From Chromobotia macracanthus (taxonomy: Eukaryota; Chordata; Actinopteri; Cypriniformes; Botiidae): DNA of 64,000 nt. The stretch covers positions 310,001 to 374,000 of the forward strand of contig JAZGTH010000048.1 of assembly GCA_036877525.1 (NCBI GenBank), read 5' to 3'. The notes under the pieces are model-generated. The model was not told the origin of the DNA, ran no database searches, and worked only from the letters and a program-made list of their open reading frames with translations. A program made the translations under genes and the position numbers. Below, piece after piece: positions 13,501 through 25,835 of this stretch. Every line of letters begins with the position of its first letter. Within the stretch, counting starts at the first letter, position 1.

Positions 13501-16500
13501 AAATTTCTAAGCACAACCAAAGTAACTCGAGCCCAAGTTTGTCGATAAGTCACAAATTGGAATTGCGATCATAACGAGAGAGCTTGCTTCAACAGTTCCT
13601 GAAGTCGCTCATACCAACTAGGTTTAGTTAATCGCAACTCAGCAAGGAAACGTCTTTCTAAAAGTATTGATGAAATTGAATATGTAATACACTTTTGATA
13701 CTCCTACATTATTTCTTTTCCTTTCTGCACTTTATACATGCACAAGTTAACGCATCTAATTGCACATGCAACCGCTTAATTGTAATGGAAAGGTTCAGTT
13801 CTGGTGATGCACTTTTCTGTAATTTACAAAGCACAACTCGTGTGCATGTCGAAACCTAACAAATAAGCATTACGAGAGAGCTGAAACAGTTCCAAATATC
13901 GCTTATACGCGCTATGATTTGGTTTTTCACAGCTCACCAAGAAAACCAATTTCTTAGCAATAGGGTAATTTATCACATTGATAATCTAATACAACAATAA
14001 AATGTTTTGAAACGCTGAGTACATCATTTGTTTTAGCACTTTGTACATTCACAACAAATTGCACAGGAAACAGTTTATTGTACAAAAACAGGTTCAGTTC
14101 TGGTGATGCACTTTTCTGTAAATTACAAAGCACAACCAAAGTAACTCGAGCCCAAGTTTGTCGATAAGTCACAAATTGGAATTGCGATCGTAACGAGAGA
14201 GCTTGCTTCAACAGTTCCTGAAGTCGCTCATACCAACTAGGTTTAGTTAATCGCAACTCAGCAAGGAAACGTCTTTCTAAAAGTATTGATGAAATTGAAT
14301 ATGCAATACACTTTTGATACTCCTACATTATTTCATTACCTTTATACATTGCGCAACTAATTGCATATGCAAACACTTTATTGTACAAAAACAGGTTCAG
14401 TTCTGGTGATGCACTTTACTGTAATTTACAAGCTCAACCAAAGACAACTCATGTGCGTGTATGTCGAACAGTAACTAAGCATTTGCGTTTAAAGTTGCAT
14501 TTGCGTTAAGCTCTTGTAACTAAGCATTTCGAGAGAGCTGAAACAGTTCCAGATAGCTCTTTTACGCCCCAAGTTTTTGTTTTCACAGCCAAAGAAGCCA
14601 AGTTTTTGTTTTCACAAACAAAGAAAACTCGTGGGCATGTATGTCGAAAACTAAAAAATAAGCATTACGAGAGAGCTGAAACAGTTCCAAATATCGCTTA
14701 TACGCGCTATGATTTGGTTTTTCACAGCTCACCAAGAAAACCAATTTCTTAGCAATGAGGGTAATTTATCACATTGATAATCTAATACAACAATAAAATG
14801 TTTTGAAACGCTGAGTACATCATTTCTTTCAGCACTTTGTACATTCACAACAAATTGCACAGGCAAACAGTTTATTGTACAAAAATAGGTTCAGTTCTGG
14901 TGATGCACTTTTCTGTAAATTACAAAGCACAACCAAAGTAACTCGAGCCCAAGTTTGTCGATAAGTCACAAATTGTAATTGCGATCGTAACGAGAGAGCT
15001 TGCTTCAACAGTTCCTGAAGTCGCTCATACCAACTAGGTTTAGTTAATCGCAACTCAGCAAGGAAACGTCTTTCTAAACAGTATTGATGAAATTGAATAT
15101 GTAATACACTTTTGATACTCCTACATTATTTCTTTTCCTTTCTGCACTTTATACATGCACAAGTTAACGCATCTAATTGCACATGCAAACGCTTTATTGT
15201 AAAAGAAAGGTTCAGTTCAAGTGTTGCACTTATCTGTAAATTACAAAGCACAACCAAAGAAAACTCGTGGGCATGTATGTCGAAAACTAAAAAATAAGCA
15301 TTACGAGAGAGCTGAAACAGTTCCAAATATCGCTTATACGCGCTATGATTTGGTTTTCACAGCTCACCAAGAAAACCAATTTCTTAGCAATAAGTGTAAT
15401 TTATCACGTTGATAATCTAAATACAACAATGAAATAGTTTGAAACGCTGGCTACATTATTTCAGCACTTTATACATGCACAACAAATTGCACAGGCAAAC
15501 ACTTTATTGTACAAAAACAGGTTCAGTTCAGGTGATGCACTTTTCTGTAAATTTCTAAGCACAACCAAAGTAACTCGAGCCCAAGTTTGTCGATAAGTCA
15601 CAAATTGTAATTGCGATCATAACGAGAGAGCTTGCTTCAACAGTTCCTGAAGTCGCTCATACCAACTAGGTTTAGTTAATCGCAACTCAGCAAGGAAACG
15701 TCTTTCTAAAAGTATTGATGAAATTGAATATGTAATACAATTTTGATACTCCTACATTATTTCATTACCTTTATACATTGCGCAACTAATTGCATATGCA
15801 AACACTTTATTGTACAAAAAGAGGTTCAGTTCTGGTGATGCACTTTACTGTAATTTACAAGCTCAACCAAAGACAACTCATGTGCGTGTATGTCGAACAG
15901 TAACTAAGCATTTGCGTTTAAAGTTGCATTTGCGTTAAGCTCTTGTAACTAAGCATTTCGAGAGAGCTGAAACAGTTCCAGATAGCTCTTTTACGCCCCA
16001 AGTTTTTGTTTTCACAGCCAAAGAAGCCAAGTTTTTGTTTTCACAAACAAAGAAAACTCGTGGGCATGTATGTCGAAAACTAAAAAATAAGCATTACGAG
16101 AGAGCTGAAACAGTTCCAAATATCGCTTATACGCGCTATGATTTGGTTTTTCACAGCTCACCAAGAAACCCATTTCTTACCAATAAGTGTAATTTATCAC
16201 GTTGATAATCTAATACAACAATGAAATGTTTTGAAACGCTGTCTACATTATTTCTTTCCTTTCTGCACTTTATATATGCACAAGTTAACGCATCTAATTG
16301 CACATGCAACCGCTTAATTGAAATGGAAAGGTTCAGTTCTGGTGATGCACTTTTCTATAATTTACAAAGCACAACCAAACCATGTATGTCGAAACGTAAC
16401 TAAGCATTATGAGAGAGCTGAACAGTTCCAAATATCTCTTATACGCGCTAAGATTTGGTTTTCACAGCTCACCAAGAAACCCATTTCTTACCAATAAGTG

Positions 16501-19500
16501 TAACTTTATTACACTGATGATCTAATACAACAATGAAATGTTTTGAAACGCTGTCTACATTATTTCTTGCCTTTCTGCACTTTATATATGCACAAGTTAA
16601 CGCATCTAATTGCACATGCAACCGCTTAATTGTAATGGAAAGGTTCAGTTCTGGTGATGCACTTTTCTATAATTTACAAAGCACAACCAAACCATGTATG
16701 TCGAAATATCTCTTATACGCGCTAAGATTTGGTTTTCACAGCTCACCAAGAAAACCAATTTCTTAGCAATAAGTGTAATTTATCACGTTGATAATCTAAT
16801 ACAACAATAAAATGTTTTGAAACGCTGAGTACATCATTTCTTTCAGCACTTTGTACATTCACAACAAATTGCACAGGCAAACAGTTTATTGTACAAAAAC
16901 AGGTTCAGTTCTGGTGATGCACTTTTCTGTAAATTTCTAAGCACAACCAAAGTAACTCGAGCCCAAGTTTGTCGATAAGTCACAAATTGTAATTGCGATC
17001 ATAACGAGAGAGCTTGCTTCAACAGTTCCTGAAGTCGCTCATACCAACTAGGTTTAGTTAATCGCAACTCAGCAAGGAAACGTCTTTCTAAAAGTATTGA
17101 TGAAATTGAATATGTAATACACTTTTGATACTCCTACATTATTTCTTTTCCTTTCTGCACTTTATACATGCACAAGTTAACGCATCTAATTGCACATGCA
17201 ACCGCTTAATTGTAATGGAAAGGTTCAGTTCTGGTGATGCACTTTTCTGTAATTTACAAAGCACAACTCGTGTGCATGTCGAAACCTAACAAATAAGCAT
17301 TACGAGAGAGCTGAAACAGTTCCAAATATCGCTTATACGCGCTATGATTTGGTTTTTCACAGCTCACCAAGAAAACCAATTTCTTAGCAATGAGGGTAAT
17401 TTATCACATTGATAATCTAATACAACAATAAAATGTTTTGAAACGCTGAGTACATAATTTCTTTCAGCACTTTGTACATGCACAACAAATTGCACAGGCA
17501 AACAGTTTATTGTACAAAAACAGGTTCAGTTCTGGTGATGCACATTTCTGTAAATTACAAAGCACAACCAAAGTAACTCGAGCCCAAGTTTGTCGATAAG
17601 TCACAAATTGGAATTGCGATCGTAACGAGAGAGCTTGCTTCAACAGTTCCTGAAGTCGCTCATACCAACTAGGTTTAGTTAATCGCAACTCAGCAAGGAA
17701 ACGTCTTTCTAAAAGTATTGATGAAATTGAATATGCAATACACTTTTGATATTCCTACATTATTTCATTACCTTTATACATTGCGCAACTAATTGCATAT
17801 GCAAACACTTTATTGTACAAAAACAGGTTCAGTTCTGGTGATGCACTTTCTGTAATTTACAAAGCACAACCAAAGACAACTCATGTGCATGTATGTCGAA
17901 CAGAAACTAAGCATTTGCGTTTAAAGTTGCATTTGCGTTAAGCTCTTGTAACTAAGCATTACGAGAGAGCTGAAACAGTTCCAGATAGCTCTTTTACGCC
18001 CCAATTTTTTTGTTTTCACAAACAAAGAAAACTCATGTGCATGTATGTCGAAATCAAACAAATGAGCTGAAACGGTTCCAAATTTCGCTTATACGCGCTT
18101 TGATTTGGTTTTCACAGCTCACCAAGAAAACCCATTTCTTAACAATAAGTGTAATTTATCACGTTGATTATCTAAATACACCAATGAAATTGTTTGAAAC
18201 GCTGTCTACATTATTTCTTTCCTTTCTGCACTTTATATATGCACAAGTTAACGCATCTAATTGCACATGCAACCGCTTAATTGTAATGGAAAGGTTCAGT
18301 TCTGGTGATGCACTTTTCTGTAATTTACAAAGCACAACCAAACCATGTATGTCGAAACGTAACTAAGCATTATGAGAGAGCTAAACAGTTCCAAATATCT
18401 CTTATACGCGCTAAGATTTGGTTTTCACAGCTCACCAAGAAACCCATTTCTTACCAATAAGTGTACTTTATTACACTGATGATCTAATACAACAATGAAA
18501 TGTTTTGAAACGCTGGCTACATTATTTCTTTTCCTTTCTGCACTTTATACATGCACAAGTTAACGCATCTAATTGCACATGCAAACGCTTTATTGTAAAA
18601 GAAAGGTTCAGTTCAAGTGTTGCACTTATCTGTAAATTACAAAGCACAACCAAAGAAAACTCGTGGGCATGTATGTCGAAAACTAAAAAATAAGCATTAC
18701 GAGAGAGCTGAAACAGTTCCAAATATCGCTTATACGCGCTATGATTTGGTTTTCACAGCTCACCAAGAAAACCAATTTCTTAGCAATAAGTGTAATTTAT
18801 CACGTTGATAATCTAAATACAACAATGAAATAGTTTGAAACGCTGGCTACATTATTTCTTTTCTTTCAGCACTTTATACATGCACAACAAATTGCACAGG
18901 CAAACACTTTATTGTACAAAAACAGGTTCAGTTCAGGTGATGCACTTTTCTGTAAATTTCTAAGCACAACCAAAGTAACTCGAGCCCAAGTTTGTCGATA
19001 AGTCACAAATTGTAATTGCGATCATAACGAGAGAGCTTGCTTCAACAGTTCCTGAAGTCGCTCATACCAACTAGGTTTAGTTAATCGCAACTCAGCAAGG
19101 AATCGTCTTTCTAAACAGTATTGATGAAATTGAATATGTAATACACTTTTGATACTCCTACATTATTTCTTTTCCTTTCTGCACTTTATACATGCACAAG
19201 TTAACGCATCTAATTGCACATGCAACCGCTTAATTGTAATGGAAAGGTTCAGTTCTGGTGATGCACTTTTCTGTAATTTACAAAGCACAACTCGTGTGCA
19301 TGTCGAAACCTAACAAATAAGCATTACGAGAGAGCTGAAACAGTTCCAAATATCGCTTATACGCGCTATGATTTGGTTTTTCACAGCTCACCAAGAAAAC
19401 CAATTTCTTAGCAATGAGGGTAATTTATCACATTGATAATCTAATACAACAATAAAATGTTTTGAAACGCTGAGTACATCATTTCTTTCAGCACTTTGTA

Positions 19501-19700
19501 CATGCACAACAAATTGCACAGGCAAACAGTTTATTGTACAAAAACAGGTTCAGTTCTGGTGATGCACTTTTCTGTAAATTACAAAGCCCAACCAAAGTAA
19601 CTCGAGCCCAAGTTTGTCGATAAGTCACAAATTGGAATTGCGATCATAACGAGAGAGCTTGCTTCAACAGTTCCTGAAGTCGCTCATACCAACTAGGTTT
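10573..19700 (+). repeat. Satellite sub-block with rearranged monomer order
   Basis: After the three regular copies the same monomer types continue in a different order. A two-monomer unit of about 620 bp lies between the landmarks at 10573 and 11193, and again between 12944 and 13568. Spacing of another landmark ('gatcgtaacgagag', about 11,818, 14,187, 14,986 and 17,616) becomes irregular. This looks like deletions and duplications of whole monomers within an originally 2.5-kb unit. Confidence 0.75.
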
Positions 19701-21780
19701 AGTTTATCGCAGCTCAGCATTGAAACGTCTTTCTAAACAGTACTGATGAAATTGAATATGTAAATACACTGTTGATACTCCTACATTATTTCATTACCTT
19801 TATACATTGCGCAACTAATTGCATATGCAAACACTTTATTGTACAAAAACCGGTTCAGTTCTGGTGATGCACTTTCTGTAATTTACAAGCACAACCAAAG
19901 ACAACTCATGTGCATGTATGTCGAACAGTAACTAAGCATTGGCGTTAAAAGTTGCATTTGCGTTAAGCTCTCGTAACTAAGCATTACGAGAGAGCTGAAA
20001 CAGTTCCAGACAACTCTTATACGCCCCATGTTTTTGTTTTCACAGCCAAAGCCAATTTTTTTGTTTTCACAAACAAAGAAAACTCATGTGCATGTATGTC
20101 GAAACCTAACAAATAAGCATTACGAGAGAGCTGAAACAGTTCCAAATATCGCGCTATGGTTTGGTTTTACAGCTCACCAAGAAAACCCATTTCTTAACAA
20201 TAAGTGTAATTTATCACGTTGATTATCTAAATACAACAATGAAATATTTTTAAACGCTGGCTACATTATTTCTTTCCTTTCTGCACTTTATACATGCACA
20301 AGTTAACGCATCTAATTGCACATGCAACCGCTTAATTGTAATGGAAAGGTTCAGTTCTGGTGATGCACTTTTCTGTAATTTACAAAGCACAACCAAAGGC
20401 AACGCATGTGCATGTATGTCGAAACGTAACTAAGCATTTAGTGCATTACGAGAGAACTAAACAGTTCCAAATATCTCTTATACGAGCTAAGATTTGGTTT
20501 TCACAGCTCACCAAGAAACCTATTTCTTACCAATAAGTGTACTTTATTGCACTGATGATCTAATACAACAATGAAATGTTTTGAAACGCTGGCTACATTA
20601 TTTCTTTCCTTTCTGCACTTTATACATGCACAACTTACAACTAATTGCACATGCACACACTTCATTGTTCAGTTCAAGTGTTGTACTTTTCTGTAAATTA
20701 CAAAACACAACCAAAGAAAACTCGTGTGCATGTATGTCGAAACCTAACAAATCAGCATTACGATAGAGCTGAAACAGTTCCAAATATCGCTTATACGCGC
20801 TATGATTTGGTTTTCACAGCTCACCAAGAAACCCCATTTCTTAACAATAATTGTAATTTATCACGTTGATAATCTAATACAACAATGAAATGTTTTAAAA
20901 CGCTGGCTACATTATTTCTTTTTCTTTCTGCACTTTATACATGCACAAGTTAACGCATCTAATTGCACATGCAAACGCTTTATTGTAAAGGAAAGGTTCA
21001 GTTCAATTGTTGCACTTATCTGTAAATTACAAAGCACAACCAAAGAAATCTCGTGTGCATGTCGAAACCTAACAAATAGGCATTACGAGAGAGCTGAAAC
21101 AGTTCCAAATATCGCTTATACGCGCTATGATTTGGTTTTTCACAGCTCACCAAGAAAACCCGTTTCTTAACAATAAGTGTAATTTATCACGTTGATAAGC
21201 TAAATACAACAATGAAATGTTTTGAAACGCTGGCTATATTATTTCTTTCCTTTCAGGACTTTATACATGCACAACTAATTGCACATGCAAACACTTTATT
21301 GTACAAAAAAAGTTTCAGTTCTGGTGATGCACTTTTTTGTAAATTACATAAAAATAACAAGAAAACTCGTGTGCATGTTTGTCAAAACGTAACAAATAAT
21401 CTTTTAGTGCATTTCGAGAGAGCTGAAACAGTTCCAAATATCGCTTATACGAGCTAAGTTTTGGTTTTCGAAGCTCACCAAGAAAACCCCTTTTTGAACA
21501 ATAGTTGTTATTTGTCACATTCATAATCTAATACAACAATGAAATATTTTAAATAACTACATTATTTCTTTACCTTTCAGCACTTTATACATGCACCACA
21601 TAACGCACATGCAAAAACTTTATTGTACAGGAAAGGATCAGTTCTGGTGATGCACTTTTCTGAAATTTACAAAGCCCGACCAAAGTACTCTCGAGTGCAT
21701 GTTTGTCGGTCAATAATTCGCGTTGCGAGTATAACGAAAGAGCTTAAACAGTTCCTGGCAGTTCAGCAATAAAATGGAAT
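19701..21780 (+). repeat. Divergent edge of the satellite array
   Basis: Monomers here keep the same landmarks but carry more private substitutions and indels than those further left, for example 'agctcagcattgaaacg' near 19,710 and shortened spacers at 20,640-20,690 and 21,270-21,360. Divergence increases towards the right end, as expected at an array border that is no longer homogenised. Confidence 0.8.
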
Positions 21781-22075
21781 CTGATCAATATTTGTTATTC
21801 GTCACATTGAACATCTAACAATACAATGAAATTACTTTTGAAACGCTGCGTAGATTATTTCTTTATTTGAAGACTTCTTCAAAATTTGTAGATTCCTTAT
21901 TTTCTTAAATACTTTAACAACATTACCTTAATTTGTATATCACATTCTCATTAATTGTATTTATTTCTCACATTGCAGAACTCAGCACAACTAATTGCCT
22001 TTGCATCCGCGTTCTCTCTCAAAAGAGATTCAGTTCTGGTGTTGCACATTTCATGAAATTACCACTTGAATTTAC
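21781..22075 (+). repeat. Relic monomers beyond the array border
   Basis: Short pieces of the monomer are still recognisable, such as 'gaaacgctg' near 21,840. The clearest is at about 21,990-22,065, where 'cacaactaattgc' is followed at the usual distance by 'ttcagttctggtgttgcac'. Non-satellite AT-rich sequence separates the pieces. Confidence 0.6.
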
Positions 22076-24266
22076 CAGTCTCTATGTTTAAACCGTTTGT
22101 AATATTCATTCTTTTAAGTAATTTTAAGCGCAAGTACAATTACGCAAGTAATTGTACACTTGATCATTGTTTTGCAAGTTACATTTTTACAGCTTTATCA
22201 AGGTCTTCACGCAGTTCTTTGGGCATTTTCTAGGTGGCCAAGTCTTGCTGATCGATAACAGTTCTTTCCAACAATATCGAGGCAACTGCTTGCACCTGTT
22301 TCACCAGACTGCTGAGCTCTTAACAGAGCATATATACATCATTAGCTGGGCACAGGTAGCGACCTTGATTGAATACCCTTCAGTTACAGCATTTTGTTTG
22401 GCTGCAGCAGATTCTCCCCTCATTACAGAACACCTTTCTCTACATCTGCTGCAGGGATTTCACGAAGACTGTGAGGTTAGCAATAAAGTAACCTTTTTAT
22501 TTTAAAGTACTAGTCATGGGCTGCCTAATGATAATGGCTGTTACCATATTCATAGGCTACCTTGTGATTACGCTTGACTTTAGCGTGCTTTGCTGCTATT
22601 TTTACATGTACACCTTAACGCTATTATAACAGTTAAACGTCTATAATGCGACAGTTTTAAGACATTTCCATTTCCTAAGAAAAACAAGACATTACGTTTA
22701 CCACAGTATTGACTGTGTACATTGATAAAACCAATCTTCTTTTGTGTTAGCACTGTCACTTGCAAAATGTATTTTCCTACAAATTTCATGTTCCTGTTTC
22801 TGCATTCAGTGAAAGCATAAACGGAACTTTTGAACTTTTTTAGTTCAAAAAGTCTGCCAAGAGTGCCTAAAGTCGTTCTTGTATTGCAGACGTTCCACAC
22901 GTTTTATTATATATAAAAGCATTATGTAGAAAACGCAGTTTCTGCTTGACCCTTTGGTTTTAACAACAAACATCACAAAATGCCTTTGTTCTTTTCTGCT
23001 TGAGCAACGTCATCTCCAACGTCACACTTGATCACTAGATTTGTTCTTTCCCTACATTGCACAGATGAACAACACTGCACTCACATCCACATTTTGTGGA
23101 TGTAATAGATGTATTACATCCGCAAAACTTGTGGGAAAATGCACTTCTTTCTTCTTTATGTAGCTGTAGCTCCGCCTAGCGTATTTGGAGTGTGTTACCC
23201 AAATTTTGTTTTAAGAGCGGGCGCTTAGTTCGCTTAACTGTCTCTCGACTTCTCTACTCTGATTCCACTAATATGGACTTGGGGAATTAAATGAATAAAA
23301 ACTGTTGTATGTAATACTTTAAGGGTATTTATATATAAATTAAAGATATATATCAGAACAATATATAAAAATAAAGAGATATATCAGAATCAAAAAGAAT
23401 CACACCCTAAAGGTCCATTGTCTGTTGCCTGATACTCTGAATATATATACTGCATAAGAATCGTTAACACAAACATTATATGAAAATATATAGTGCATAC
23501 ACTACACTGTGCCTATGAAAACAGAGGCTTTGAACTTGGACTGAAACCTATATCTGCCATTCCCAAATAGAGGGGCTGTCGGACACTTTTTAGCAGAGGG
23601 ATGCCAAAAGGCAGAGTGTGGTGAGTCATGCTCCCCCTTGTAGAGATTGGGGACCTGCTCACCAATCCCAGCATCCTAAAAGGAGGGTAGACCTCAGATC
23701 CATCATCTGCACTAAAAAGAAATCCTGAGGCTTTTGCACCCGAATCCTTCATGACACTACTGTTCCAGCCCTGCCACCTTCTGTACTTCGGGGGGCAGTG
23801 GTTTTCAGCTAAATGTTAAAAGTTTAGTTGCTCCTTGTTATGTCCCAGGGCACAGAACATTTAATGCCTCTCCAACACTCCTCTACTTTCTAAAAAAAGC
23901 TAAAGCTAAAAACTAAAACTAATAAAACTAAAAAGCTGGAAGCATAGAAACTACTGCCAAATATTTCTCCCTGGGTTACACAGTAGGGTTACAGAGAGTT
24001 TCAATGCCATGGTTCCTTCTATTTTGAAACCAAAACAGATGCTGTCACAGATACTCTCACAAGAGCTGCACACTCTTGTGAAAAGGGTTCATACAGTTCT
24101 TGCAAGAAAAAAATATGCACATCCTGCTACTCTTAAGGTTTTCTGTGGCCAATATTTTGGCTTGCTATGCTCTGAATAATGGGAACACACCCTTTGATTG
24201 CTCATTTTATTTATGGGGCTAGACCACTAAGGCCACCCATCTTAGTTGTTCCTTCTTGGGGCTTAG
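22076..24266. other. Non-genic stretch, no supported gene
   Basis: I see no exon I can support. Open frames at 22,167-22,505 (plus) and 23,513-23,752 (minus, 79 codons, locally richer in G+C) resemble no family I know. AT-rich repeats of 'agatatatatcagaa' type occur at 23,330-23,400, and low-complexity CTAAAA-like sequence at 23,890-23,937. Confidence 0.5.
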
Positions 24267-24570
24267 CTATTGTGTTGGAAGGCCAGGTCGGAGTCCCCAG
24301 CTTCTGACCCTAAAGCTATTTTTCTCATGACTAATACATGTCCCCCTGGACATGTCAAAGCTTTTCTGCACCCTCATCCTGATTATCTTACTGAAGTTCA
24401 ATTCTCGACTGTGTATCTGGTCTTTCTTGAAGCTTTCTTTCCTCCACCATTTGCTGCACTGAAGCAGGAAAGGCTTCACTTACAATCAGTATGTTGGTCC
24501 ACGCCACACATTTATCAGGTTTTATAGTTTGGATATCCAGGCTACTCCAAGCTTGCATGTCCTTGAGTCA
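24267..24570 (+). pseudogene. Relic of a DIRS-type tyrosine-recombinase retrotransposon
   Basis: In the frame starting at 24,270, about residues 31-72 ('FLHPHPDYLTEV', 'LEAFFPPPFA', 'QERLHL') resemble the start of the recombinase domain of fish DIRS-like elements. The following part is missing. A different frame at 24,490-24,565 reads 'RHTFIRFYSLDI' then 'PSLHVLES', resembling the C-terminal box that holds the catalytic tyrosine. The catalytic middle between the two pieces is deleted and the frame is broken, so this copy is dead. Such enzymes insert a circular DNA copy of the element. The family call rests on recalled motif similarity, not an alignment. Confidence 0.5.
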
Positions 24571-24727
24571 ACATCCGAAGGGAATGTCTGAGACCTCTTC
24601 AGTGTTTGTGCACATACCACATAACCTTGCGGGGTCCAGGCACTTCCAGTGTGGCAGCATTAGTATTCTTGTTTCCATCACCGTTATGAAACAGCATTGA
24701 GTTTAGCCTTTAATAGGAAATGTCTTC

Positions 24728-24819
24728 GGTTACTTGACTGTAACCCTGTTCCCTGAATGTTATAAGATGCAGCATTTCGTTTCAGCTTTTTCAGAGAACA
24801 GGGTTACAGTCAAGTAACC
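24728..24819. repeat. Inverted repeat, 29-bp arms, 34-bp spacer
   Basis: The left arm (24,728-24,756) begins 'ggttacttgactgtaaccc'. The right arm (24,791-24,819) is its reverse complement with one mismatch. It lies about 160 bp downstream of the DIRS-type relic and may be that element's terminal structure or a separate small inverted-repeat element. Confidence 0.8.
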
Positions 24820-25134
24820 TAAGATGTTATGTCTGATGGTTACTGTTAGGGTGCTGTGTAAGCATAAGACCTGAAATAAGTACAGGAATCTGAGCTAAAT
24901 AAATTTTGGTCCCATTACTGTAGGTATTTGGAAAGACATGATCTCTTATATAGCTTGCTCAGCCTTTAGATCTGCAATGGTTACTGTATTTTTCACACTT
25001 TTAGCCAAGGTGTGGATAATGATTTATCTAGTTGAGTTTAAAGATCTTGAGTTGTTACCTCTTTTGTGCTTCAGCATTCTTGACACTCAGTTCTTTGTTC
25101 TTAGCATTTATGCTATGTCTATGACAAAGAGATG

Positions 25135-25835
25135 TCAAATCAAGTTTATTGTCACATCACTTCAACACGTGTAGAGGCGAGTGAAAATCTTGAGTGCGGC
25201 TCCAGACAGTGCAAAACAGTATGTAAAAAAGAAAAACAGACATGTAACAGTACAAAAATATACATATAACAGTATGTAGTATATACAGTGACAAAATAGA
25301 CAGAGTATACATAATATACACAAAATTACAAATTTACAATATACAATATATGCACATGGATATGTTGTAGTGTACATAATATATACAATATACATATGTA
25401 ACAATTTACATTTGTACACACATATATGTGTATACACACACACACACACAGTACATATATTGTGTAAAGTGTGCATACAAGACCATGTGAACAGGAACTC
25501 AGGAATAATAAAACATTGTTATGTGACGTGTGAGATAGTTAAAGTGCAGTGTATGGAGCAGGGTGGGTTGAGATTATGTCAGTTCACATTGAGTAATCGG
25601 ACAGCTTAAGGAAAGAAGCTGTCCCTTAGTCAGCTTGTGCATGTCCGGATGCAGCGGTACCGTCTGCCTGAGGGCAGTAGGGAGAGCAGACTGTGACTTG
25701 GGTGGCTAGAGTCACTGATGGTGCCTTTCTCAGACACTGCCTGTTGTAAATATCCTGGAGGGAGGGAAGCTCACCTCCTGTGATGTAGCTGGCAGTTTGC
25801 ACCACCCTCTGCAGGGCCTTGCGGTTAAGATGTGT
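25135..25835. mobile_element. Dispersed teleost-type repeat with internal AT/CA-rich tract
   Basis: It starts with 'caagtttattgtcacatcac' and ends with a G+C-richer part ('cggtaccgtctgcctgaggg', 'caccaccctctgcagggcc'). I recognise this as a widely dispersed repeat in fish genomes but cannot place it in a superfamily. An expanded low-complexity tract of 'tatacaatatacat' and CA repeats (about 25,240-25,450) lies inside. Confidence 0.55.

Larger units (their letters stand above)
1..21780 (+). repeat. Satellite array, head-to-tail, with higher-order repeats
   Basis: The whole stretch is built from related monomers in one orientation. Monomers are mostly about 305-330 bp, plus a longer type near 500 bp. 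Landmarks recur throughout: 'ttcagttctggtgatgcac', 'cattacgagagagctgaaac', 'cacagctcaccaagaaa' and 'tttgaaacgctg'. Two main subtypes alternate. One carries the 'cacagctcaccaag' to 'aatacaacaatgaaat' segment. The other replaces it with 'aatcgcaactcagcaagg' to 'cttttgatactcctac'. The array runs off the left edge, so its true length is unknown. Many 60-118 aa open frames occur on both strands, repeated wherever the same monomer recurs; I read them as by-products of the repeat, not genes. I saw no clear CENP-B-like box and cannot say whether the array is centromeric. Confidence 0.97.

Noticed and set aside
1225..20869. The many 60-118 codon frames in the satellite as genes
   Set aside because: They recur on both strands in overlapping positions, only where the same monomer recurs, with no splice, promoter or domain evidence. 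Kept only as a low-interest question.
1..21780. Regularly repeated sequence resembling a CRISPR array
   Set aside because: Repeat units are hundreds of bases long, there are no unique spacers between constant short repeats, and the DNA is clearly eukaryotic.
22134..22157. 9-bp inverted repeat 'gtacaatta' / 'taattgtac'
   Set aside because: Short and AT-rich; expected by chance in sequence of this composition.
23513..23752. 79-codon minus-strand frame as an exon
   Set aside because: No family resemblance and no convincing splice sites. Its slightly higher G+C content alone is not enough.
23890..23937. CTAAAA-type tract as a telomere-like repeat
   Set aside because: Irregular low-complexity sequence, not repeats of CCCTAA/TTAGGG.
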